A program made the translations under genes and the position numbers. The notes under the pieces were generated by a model. The model made no database searches, had not been told where the DNA came from, and saw only the letters and a program-made list of their open reading frames with translations. From an uncultured Parabacteroides sp. (GTDB lineage: Bacteria; Bacteroidota; Bacteroidia; Bacteroidales; Tannerellaceae), in NCBI GenBank assembly GCA_900770835.1, contig CAAGLQ010000227.1, positions 1 through 9,375 on the forward strand: 9,375 bases of DNA. The letters are read 5' to 3'. Positions 1 through 5,096 of this stretch are shown in pieces; the stretch's first letter is position 1; every line of letters starts with the position of its first letter.

Positions 1-65
1 AACCACCGAAGGCGTAAGCCAGCTGAGTTACAGTCAGCCCCATTTGGCCACTCTGGTAACTGCCC
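1..65 (-). tRNA. tRNA-Tyr (anticodon GTA), 3' end cut off by the window edge
   Basis: Read on the minus strand, the 5' end is GGGCAGT (65-59), the 5' strand of the acceptor stem, followed by a D-arm. The anticodon stem GCTGA/TCAGC (38-34 and 26-22) is perfect and encloses the loop CTGTAAC with anticodon GTA at 31-29. A class II long variable arm follows (GGC/GCC with loop TTAC), as expected for bacterial tRNA-Tyr. The T-arm begins GGTGG-TT and is then cut by position 1, so the 3' half of the T-arm, the acceptor 3' strand and the CCA end lie outside the window. tRNA-Ser and tRNA-Leu also have long variable arms, but the GTA anticodon settles the identity. Confidence 0.93.
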
Positions 66-82
66 TTGCTTGTTTGCGGGTG

Positions 83-113
83 CAAAGGTAGTCATATTTT
101 TGATTGATGCAAA
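83..113 (-). promoter_or_regulatory. Bacteroidetes-type promoter of tRNA-Tyr
   Basis: On the minus strand, TTTG (113-110) is followed by exactly 19 bases and TACCTTTG (90-83). This matches the Bacteroidetes primary sigma pattern TTTG, then about 19-20 bp, then TAnnTTTG. The -7 box ends 17 bases before the mature tRNA 5' end, leaving room for a short 5' leader removed by RNase P. Confidence 0.8.
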
Positions 114-298
114 TTTTGAACGCGTTTTTTGCTCTTGCGAAGTGTCGTGTTGAGCATGAATCGCTTTTGCGTATTACATTTTAGTGAAAATTTGTTTGGT
201 CGTTGCGTTTTATGAGCCAATGGGAGGGACGTTTTCATAAATTGTTCCTACTTTCGCGTGCGTTTAATCTTTTATTAACTGGTAAACATATTTTGTAG

Positions 299-841
299 AT
301 GGTAAAGAAAGTTGGGAACTTGATTCCAAACACCTTTTTTATTACGAAGGGAAGTGGTGAGTCTGATTTAGAAAAGCATGCAGGCTCCTATCACATGGCT
401 CTTTATGACGCCGGTATTTCTGATTTCAATATTATGACCTATTCATCAGTGATACCTGCGACAGCGCATCTGGTGACTATGGATGAGATTGATCTTCCGC
501 CCTTTGGCTCAGAGATGAAGACAATCATGGCGGTATCTCATGGATACCAGGATGAGTTTGTATCTGCAGGTGTGGTTTACGCCTGGATGTATAAGGATGA
601 GAACTTCGATGAGAAGGTAGGCGGCTTGGTTTGTGAGGTGAGCGGTCGTTATCGTATTGAGGAGTTGGAGTCTCGTTTGATTCGTGTGATTAACGATCTT
701 CATCAGAAGACGTATGGTCAATATTACTTGGGCGAGCTTAACTTTATCACCGAGGGAATCACGATCGAGAAGCGTTATGGCACGGCATTAGCTGCGCTTT
801 GTTTCGTTGATTTCTTGCAACCTGAGATCGAAGAGAAGTAA
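299..841 (+). CDS. pdaD: Pyruvoyl-dependent arginine decarboxylase
   Basis: This 180-residue protein belongs to the pyruvoyl-dependent arginine decarboxylase family, which converts arginine to agmatine, the first step of one route to putrescine and spermidine, in the cytoplasm. The family makes its cofactor by self-cleavage at a Ser-Ser pair. Here that is Ser49-Ser50 in MTYSSVIPATA, so Ser50 should become the pyruvoyl group, leaving a small beta chain (1-49) and a larger alpha chain (50-180). Glu113 in GGLVCEVSG is in the right place to be the conserved proton-donor glutamate of archaeal homologues (inferred by spacing). The length is normal for the family. The gene stands alone with a terminator 23 bases after its stop. 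No clear Shine-Dalgarno precedes the ATG, as is common in Bacteroidetes. The related aspartate or histidine decarboxylases are less likely given the motif context. Confidence 0.88.
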   Translation: MVKKVGNLIPNTFFITKGSGESDLEKHAGSYHMALYDAGISDFNIMTYSSVIPATAHLVTMDEIDLPPFGSEMKTIMAVSHGYQDEFVSAGVVYAWMYKDENFDEKVGGLVCEVSGRYRIEELESRLIRVINDLHQKTYGQYYLGELNFITEGITIEKRYGTALAALCFVDFLQPEIEEK

Positions 842-864
842 AATATAGTCTTTTTGACAGATTA

Positions 865-897
865 AGCCGACTCCTTGGTGGGAGATCGGCTTTTTTT
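865..897 (+). terminator. Rho-independent terminator after the arginine decarboxylase
   Basis: The arms AGCCGA-CTCC (865-874) and GGAG-A-TCGGCT (881-891) pair over ten base pairs with one bulged A. The loop is TTGGTG and a run of seven T follows. Confidence 0.88.
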
Positions 898-907
898 GTT
901 ACTTTTG
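875..907 (+). promoter_or_regulatory. Possible promoter of the nfo operon
   Basis: TACTTTTG (900-907) is an exact TAnnTTTG -7 box. The only -33 candidate, TTG at 875-877, lies 22 bp upstream, slightly long, and inside the preceding terminator loop. Transcription would start near 914, giving a leader of about 50 nt before nfo. The -7 match is good; the -33 assignment is weak. Confidence 0.45.
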
Positions 908-966
908 GCCAACCAATCCAAAGTGGGGATTGTTATTTAACTAAATCCTTTAAAGAAACTGTACAA

Positions 967-1812
967 ATGAAATATATTGGTGCTCATGTGAGCAGTTCGG
1001 GAGGTGTGGAGAATGCACCGTTGCATGCGCAAGAGATTGGAGCGAAAGCTTTTGCGCTTTTTACACGTAATCAACGACAATGGCGTTCATCGCCACTCAG
1101 CGCGAAGAGTATTACCTTGTTCAAGGAGCGTTGCGCGGAATTTGGTTTTGCTCCGGAACATATCTTACCCCATGATAGCTATTTGATCAACTTAGGTAAT
1201 CCGGATGCGGAGGGTTTGGTAAAATCACGGGATGCGTTTCTCGATGAGATGCGTCGTTGTGAGCAGTTAGGGCTGAAGCTGTTGAATTTCCATCCGGGTA
1301 GTCATTTGAACAAGATGGAGCCGGAGGCCTGCTTGGCCTTGATCGCTGATTCTATCAACTGGACGTTGGCACAAACGGAGGGGGTTACGGCTGTAATCGA
1401 GAATACGGCGGGACAGGGAACCAATTTAGGTTATACGTTTGAGCAAATTGCGGCCATTATCGAACAGGTGGAGGATAAGAGCCGTGTGGGCGTTTGTATC
1501 GACACGGCGCATACCTTGGCCTCTGGTTATGAGATTCGTACGGCAGAAGGATTTGCCGATACATTCCGACGGTTTGAGGAGGTAATCGGTTTCCACTATT
1601 TGCGAGGCATCCACTTGAATGATTCCAAGAAAGAGCTGAGTACACGGGTCGATCGGCATGATAGCGTAGGCAAAGGCGTGATGGGCATGGAACTTTTCCG
1701 CATGTTGATGAAAGATCCCCGTTTTGATGATATACCAATTATATTAGAGACCCCTGATGAGTCGCTTTGGGCGGAAGAGATCCGTCTGCTGTATGCGTTG
1801 ACAGAAGCTTGA
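967..1812 (+). CDS. nfo: Endonuclease IV (AP endonuclease, base excision repair)
   Basis: This 281-residue protein is a full-length endonuclease IV, which cuts the DNA backbone 5' of abasic sites and clears blocked 3' ends in base excision repair. It is a TIM-barrel enzyme with a three-zinc site. All nine ligands known from the E. coli enzyme occur at the same residue numbers: His69, His109, Glu145, Asp179, His182, His216, Asp229, His231 and Glu261. They lie in the family motifs LNFHPGSH, IENTAGQG, CIDTAHTLASGY, GIHLNDSK, DRHDSVGKG and ILETP. The start ATG gives the canonical MKYIGAHVSSSGG opening. The secreted peptidase gene starts 34 bases after the stop with no promoter visible between, so the two are probably co-transcribed, although no functional link is obvious. 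Confidence 0.97.
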   Translation: MKYIGAHVSSSGGVENAPLHAQEIGAKAFALFTRNQRQWRSSPLSAKSITLFKERCAEFGFAPEHILPHDSYLINLGNPDAEGLVKSRDAFLDEMRRCEQLGLKLLNFHPGSHLNKMEPEACLALIADSINWTLAQTEGVTAVIENTAGQGTNLGYTFEQIAAIIEQVEDKSRVGVCIDTAHTLASGYEIRTAEGFADTFRRFEEVIGFHYLRGIHLNDSKKELSTRVDRHDSVGKGVMGMELFRMLMKDPRFDDIPIILETPDESLWAEEIRLLYALTEA

Positions 1813-1846
1813 CAAACTGAAATATACGAATAAAACAAATTCATTT

Positions 1847-3487
1847 ATGAAAAAGAAAGGATTATGGATAGCCTGCTGTGCGCTGTTGTTATCAGGCGTT
1901 GAGGCATTGGCTTGTACCGGACTGTTGGTGGGAAAGAAGGCTTCCGTTGATGGTTCTGTGATGATTAGTTATGCGGCAGATTCACATGGTCTGTATGGTG
2001 AGATGTATCATTGGCCGGCGGCTACTTGGCCCAAGGGGGCAACACTCGACGTGGTCGAGTGGGACACGGGTAAACCGTTGGGTACGATCGCGCAGGTGGA
2101 GCGGACCTATAATGTGGTCGGTAATATGAATGAACATCAGTTAGCTATCACAGAGAGTACGTTCGGTGGCCGTCGTGAATTGCGTGATACAGCCGGTATC
2201 ATGGATTATGGTAGCTTGATTTACATTACGTTGCAGCGTGCGAAGACAGCGCGTGAGGCCATTAAGGTGATGACAGACTTGGTGGCTGAATATGGCTATT
2301 ACAGTGGTGGTGAGACCTTCTCGATTGCGGATAAGCAGGAAGCTTGGGTGATGGAGATGGTTGGCAAAGGCCCGGGTCGTAAAGGGGCTATCTGGGTAGC
2401 GATTCGTATTCCTGACGATTGTATCTCAGCCCATGCTAACCAATCCCGCATTCAGCAGATCCCGTTCGATGACAAGGAAAATTGCCTCTATGCGCCAGAT
2501 GTCGTATCGTTCGCACGTGAGCAGGGCTATTTCAAGGGAAAGGATGCCGACTTCAGTTTCCAACAGGCCTATTGTCCGTATGACTTCGGTGCGTTGCGCG
2601 GTTGTGAGGCACGTGTGTGGTCGTTCTTCCGTCAGTATGATCCCACTATGGATCAATATACAGACTTTATTAAAGGCGATCCGACGAAGAAGCCGATGCC
2701 TTTGTATATCAAACCGAACCGCAAACTTTCCGTGCAGGATGTGCAGCAGGGTATGCGCAACCACTTCGAAGGAACCGACTTGGATATGACGAAGGATGCA
2801 GGTGCAGGTCCGTACAAGGTGCCCTATCGCTGGCGTCCGATGACCTTTAAGGTCGATGGCGTGGAATATACCAATGAGCGTGCGATCGCAACGCAGCAGA
2901 CTGGTTTCGTGATTGTTCCGCAGATGCGTGAATGGTTGCCGGATGAGATCGGAGGTATTCTCTGGTTTGGCGTGGATGATGCCGATATGGCCGTATTTAA
3001 TCCGGTCTATGCCTCTTCCGTACGTGTGCCGGAATGCTACCGGGTGGGTAATGGCGATTTGCTCAACTTCTCTTGGACCTCTGCTTTCTGGATGCACAAT
3101 TGGGTAGCGAACATGGCTTACCATAAATATAGCTTCATGATTCAGGATATTCGCAAGGTGCAGCAGGAGTTAGAGAACCATTATCAAGAGGTGATCCCTG
3201 CGATTGACAAGGCGGCGCAAGAGTTGTATGCGAAAGATCCGAAAGAGGCTGTGGAGTTTTTGACTTGGTTCAGCACCTCTACCGCCGACAATGCGACAGC
3301 TCGTTGGAAAAAGTTGGGCGAGTATTTAGTGGTGAAATACATCGATGGTAATGTGAAGAAAGAGGAGAACGGACAGTTCAAGCGCAATGCCTATGGGCTT
3401 CCGGCTTATCCCGATTTCCCCGGCTATGATGAGGAGTATTATCGCTCGATTGTGAAAAGCGCAGGCGAGCGTTTGAAAGTAAAATAA
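1847..3487 (+). CDS. Secreted peptidase family C69 (dipeptidase-like, N-terminal nucleophile)
   Basis: This 546-residue protein has a Sec signal peptide (basic KKK, hydrophobic core 5-17, ending ALA22) immediately followed by Cys23. Family C69 enzymes (PF03577) are Ntn-hydrolases in which such a cysteine, exposed by processing, is the nucleophile; CTGLLVGKKASVDGS is the typical first block. Further family blocks are NEHQLAITESTFGGR (95-109), GYYSGGETFSIAD (150-162) and HANQSRI (196-202). The length fits the full family. Cleavage of dipeptides from peptides is expected in the periplasm or at the cell surface. The residues before Cys23 (A-L-A) do not make a good lipobox, so the cysteine is more likely the catalytic residue than a lipid anchor. 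It follows nfo by 34 bases, probably in the same transcript. Substrate range cannot be read from the sequence. Confidence 0.9.
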   Translation: MKKKGLWIACCALLLSGVEALACTGLLVGKKASVDGSVMISYAADSHGLYGEMYHWPAATWPKGATLDVVEWDTGKPLGTIAQVERTYNVVGNMNEHQLAITESTFGGRRELRDTAGIMDYGSLIYITLQRAKTAREAIKVMTDLVAEYGYYSGGETFSIADKQEAWVMEMVGKGPGRKGAIWVAIRIPDDCISAHANQSRIQQIPFDDKENCLYAPDVVSFAREQGYFKGKDADFSFQQAYCPYDFGALRGCEARVWSFFRQYDPTMDQYTDFIKGDPTKKPMPLYIKPNRKLSVQDVQQGMRNHFEGTDLDMTKDAGAGPYKVPYRWRPMTFKVDGVEYTNERAIATQQTGFVIVPQMREWLPDEIGGILWFGVDDADMAVFNPVYASSVRVPECYRVGNGDLLNFSWTSAFWMHNWVANMAYHKYSFMIQDIRKVQQELENHYQEVIPAIDKAAQELYAKDPKEAVEFLTWFSTSTADNATARWKKLGEYLVVKYIDGNVKKEENGQFKRNAYGLPAYPDFPGYDEEYYRSIVKSAGERLKVK

Positions 3488-3489
3488 TT

Positions 3490-3510
3490 GTAAAGACGTT
3501 GCGCGCGACA
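3490..3510 (+). repeat. Degenerate copy of the adjacent REP-like palindrome
   Basis: The left half TGTAAAGACGTTGCGCGC closely follows the left arm of the perfect palindrome at 3524-3551 (GTAGAGACGTAGCGCGC), but the right half has diverged. The two copies start 34 bases apart in the same orientation, in the gap between the C69 peptidase and the beta-barrel gene. Confidence 0.5.
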
Positions 3511-3523
3511 TTTTCATAAACCA

Positions 3524-3551
3524 GTAGAGACGTAGCGCGCTACGTCTCTAC
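3524..3551 (+). repeat. Perfect 28-bp REP-like palindrome
   Basis: The arms GTAGAGACGTAGCG and CGCTACGTCTCTAC are exact reverse complements with no spacer. The sequence could form a hairpin or cruciform. It is not a standard terminator because AAACTAAATC follows rather than a T run. Its form, a GTAGAGACG arm in an intergenic gap, suggests a dispersed extragenic palindrome family (inference; copy number cannot be seen here). Confidence 0.75.
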
Positions 3552-3570
3552 AAACTAAATCAAAGAAAGT

Positions 3571-4053
3571 ATGAAAAAGTTATTCTTAATGCTTGCGTTG
3601 GCTTTGATCAGCTTGGGCACCTTTGCGCAGACTCATCAGGGTGATCAACAGATTGGTTTTAACATTGGTTATGGCTTCGATTCTGAGAATGCGACCTTGG
3701 GTGTGGATTATCGCTATTGTTTTACGGATGAGTTCCGCCTGAATCCCAGTCTGACCTATTTTGCGAAGAACGATGGCCTCAGTGCATGGGCTATTGACTT
3801 GAATGCGCACTATGTGTTTCGTTTGAGTGACACGTTTGGTTTCTATCCCTTGGCTGGTCTGAGTCTCTCTTTTTGGAATTGGGATGCAGGTCATGACCTT
3901 TCTCATAATGAGACTCGCCTGGGTGCGAATATCGGTTTAGGAGGTGAGTTCTACGCAACGAGTCAATTCACGGTTGGATTGGATCTGAAGTATAATATCA
4001 TCAAGGATTTAGACCAAGCCATGTTTGCCGTGCGTGTAGGCTATAACTTCTAA
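3571..4053 (+). CDS. Small outer-membrane beta-barrel protein
   Basis: The 160-residue product has a signal peptide (MKK, hydrophobic 4-15, cleavage after A19 of TFAQ). The rest is alternating-hydrophobicity strands with glycine and aromatic residues at strand edges, for example IGFNIGYGF, TLGVDYRYCF, AWAIDLNAHYVF, RLGANIGLGGEF and FTVGLDLKYNI. The last residue is phenylalanine (RVGYNF), the usual signal for insertion by the BAM complex. Size and pattern fit an eight-stranded OmpA/OmpX-type barrel without a peptidoglycan-binding domain. It lies 83 bases after the C69 peptidase with REP-like palindromes between, and a terminator follows. No promoter is clear directly upstream, so it may be read through from the nfo transcript. 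The role is unknown: structural, adhesion or small-molecule entry are all possible. Confidence 0.82.
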   Translation: MKKLFLMLALALISLGTFAQTHQGDQQIGFNIGYGFDSENATLGVDYRYCFTDEFRLNPSLTYFAKNDGLSAWAIDLNAHYVFRLSDTFGFYPLAGLSLSFWNWDAGHDLSHNETRLGANIGLGGEFYATSQFTVGLDLKYNIIKDLDQAMFAVRVGYNF

Positions 4054-4081
4054 GAAATCAAATCAAATAAAAACAACGGGG

Positions 4082-4116
4082 GGGGAGTTAGACATCATGT
4101 CTAATTCCCCTTTCTT
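4082..4116 (+). terminator. Rho-independent terminator after the beta-barrel gene
   Basis: The arm GGGGAGTTAGACAT (4082-4095) pairs with ATGTCTAATTCCCC (4097-4110), with one G-T wobble. TTTCTT follows. A run of eight G (4078-4085) forms the base of the stem. The tail contains a C, so the T run is imperfect. Confidence 0.82.
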
Positions 4117-4143
4117 ATAGCTATTCAGCCGCTATTTGGCTAA

Positions 4144-4224
4144 ATGACATCTGGATTTTCCGGTTCCTTCCGTGGCAAAGAGCCGGGTACCGATCCGTTG
4201 CTGAAGAACCGTGGTTTGAAATAA
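4144..4224 (+). CDS. Possible small protein of 26 residues
   Basis: An ATG-to-TAA frame encodes a 26-residue basic peptide that opens MTSGFSGSFRGKEPG and ends LKNRGLK. It sits alone between two strong terminators (4082-4116 and 4256-4292), so if transcribed it would be the only product of that unit. The sequence reads like real protein rather than shadow coding, and it could be either an independent small protein or the surviving C-terminal end of a decayed gene. There is no Shine-Dalgarno and no clear -7/-33 pair upstream. I do not recognise a family. Confidence 0.35.
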   Translation: MTSGFSGSFRGKEPGTDPLLKNRGLK

Positions 4225-4255
4225 GACGCAGCGCACTTGTTGCGTAATAAATAGA

Positions 4256-4292
4256 GGGGCAGATGCCGTTTGAGCGGTGTTTGCCCCTTTTT
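4256..4292 (+). terminator. Rho-independent terminator downstream of the small ORF
   Basis: The outer arms GGGGCA (4256-4261) and TGCCCC (4282-4287) enclose a second stem ATGCCG/CGGTGT (4263-4268 and 4275-4280) with a TTTGAG loop. Five T follow (4288-4292), then GTTT. Its presence implies that something upstream, probably the 4144 ORF, is transcribed rightward. Confidence 0.82.
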
Positions 4293-4332
4293 GTTTCAAA
4301 AGAAAGGCTTGCGTTACTTGTTTATGGCTTTA

Positions 4333-4697
4333 CTACACGGTGTAGAAGGGTTTGCGCAGTCTGCGACAGCTTTACTACACGGTGTAGAAGGGTTTGCGCA
4401 GTCTGCGACAGCTTTACTACACGGTGTAGAAAGGAGCGCGCAAGTCAGCGACGGGTTTACTACACGGTGTAGTAGCGTCTGCGCGGTTTGCGACAGCTTT
4501 ACTGCATGGTGTAGAAGGGTTCGCGCAAGTCAGCGACGGGTTTACTACACGGTGTAGAAAGGGGCGCGCAAACCGCGGAGAGATTTTACACGGTGTAGTA
4601 AAGGGCGCGCAAGTCAGCGACGGCTTTTCTACATGGTGTAGTAAGGGACGCGCAACTCGCGGAGAGATTTTTCACGGTGTAGTAAGGGGCGCGCAAG
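4333..4697 (+). repeat. Tandem array: nine dyad cores at about 42-bp spacing
   Basis: The core CTACACGGTGTAG is an odd dyad (CTACAC, G, GTGTAG). Cores or variants begin at 4333, 4375, 4417, 4460, 4502, 4545, 4586, 4629 and 4670, with spacings of 42, 42, 43, 42, 43, 41, 43 and 41. The right half GGTGTAG is invariant in all nine. The left half changes in copies 5, 7, 8 and 9. Linkers fall into recurring types: A (TTTGCGCAGTCTGCGACAG), B (GCGCGCAAGTCAGCGACGG) and C (CGCGCAA or CGCAACT, then CGCGGAGAGATTT), in the order A A B A B C B C, which suggests growth by duplication of paired units. The array ends about 30 bases before the promoter at 4730. Single-base changes in spacing break any reading frame, so it is non-coding. 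Confidence 0.9.
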
Positions 4698-4729
4698 CTG
4701 TCGATTCCTGAAAAAACCGGTTCACAAAG

Positions 4730-4760
4730 TTGATAATGTCAAATAAGTCTCTTACCTTTG
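4730..4760 (+). promoter_or_regulatory. Promoter of the structured leader and orphan gene
   Basis: TTG (4730-4732), then 20 bases, then TACCTTTG (4753-4760) matches the Bacteroidetes promoter pattern well; the -7 box is identical to that of the tRNA-Tyr promoter. Transcription should begin near 4767, giving a leader of about 325 nt before the ATG at 5093. Confidence 0.75.
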
Positions 4761-4766
4761 CGCTGT

Positions 4767-5060
4767 TCGCTCCCCGTAAAGGTACTCAAAGCGTTGAGAG
4801 AGGGGAGGGGATACTTTTTATTTCGAAAGGTGTTATTGACATTATCTTCTTGCTAACAAATTCTCGCAAAATTTGAAAAGGAGTGAAGATGATAGCGATA
4901 ACACCCTACTTCTTTGGTATGCAGTCCTGTTGCGCCTGTAACGGGTTGACTATATCCATTAGAGGTGAGGGTTGTTATGCTTTATCTGTGACATGGGCAA
5001 TGCGAGAGCCTGACTTAGGATAGAGCAATAAGCTTCCCGCACCTATTTTATTATCGTTGC
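4767..5060 (+). ncRNA. Structured RNA leader upstream of the orphan coiled-coil gene
   Basis: At least four stem-loops can be drawn by eye. (1) CTCCCC/GGGGAG (4770-4775, 4802-4807) encloses CTCAA-AGCG-TTGAG. (2) GGTGTTAT/ATAACACC (4829-4836, 4898-4905) continues through a 4x4 internal loop to ATTATC/GATGAT, and CAAATT/AATTTG (4857-4875) lies inside. (3) CTGTT/AACGG (4927-4944) is flanked by AGT/ACT. (4) A long hairpin 4963-5044 has AGGTG.GGG/CCC.CACCT, then TTAT-GCTTTATC against GATAGAGC-A-ATAA. The even spread of paired arms is more than expected from ordinary intergenic DNA. I see no RNase P, tmRNA or SRP signature. It could be a cis-regulatory leader, a riboswitch-like element or a separate small RNA; no terminator is seen before the gene. 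Confidence 0.5.
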
Positions 5061-5096
5061 ATGCCAAGCTGTCTGGGGAGCTGGGGGAGGCAATGA
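5061..5096 (+). CDS. Possible 11-residue leader peptide overlapping the next start
   Basis: ATG at 5061 opens an 11-codon frame, MPSCLGSWGRQ, whose TGA stop (5094-5096) overlaps the ATG of the downstream gene (5093-5095) as ATGA. Such overlaps are commonly associated with translational coupling by ribosome re-initiation. The purine tract GGGGAGCTGGGGGAGG lies inside it. No ribosome binding site is visible for the peptide itself, so it may be chance. Confidence 0.3.
   Translation: MPSCLGSWGRQ

Noticed and set aside
249..256. Promoter of the arginine decarboxylase (TACTTTCG)
   Set aside because: It has one mismatch to TAnnTTTG and no TTG or TTTG at the needed distance upstream.
2426..3124. 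232-residue antisense ORF inside the C69 peptidase gene
   Set aside because: It is opposite a clear family gene, has histidine and isoleucine-rich composition typical of shadow frames, and no promoter.
4270..4557. Repeat protein with a 14-residue unit (LLHGVEGFAQSATA)
   Set aside because: The unit appears only because 42 bp is a multiple of three. Copies spaced 41 or 43 bp shift the frame, and the start would be a TTG inside a terminator stem.
4333..4697. CRISPR array
   Set aside because: The conserved core is only 13 bp, the linkers are themselves repeated types rather than unique spacers, and no cas gene is near.
4767..5060. RNase P RNA, tmRNA or 6S RNA
   Set aside because: No RNase P conserved core, no tmRNA tRNA-like ends or tag frame, and no single long rod with a central bubble as in 6S RNA.
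5057..5092. TTG start extending the orphan protein by 12 residues
   Set aside because: It would translate the purine tract just ahead of ATG 5093, and the ATGA overlap makes 5093 the better start.
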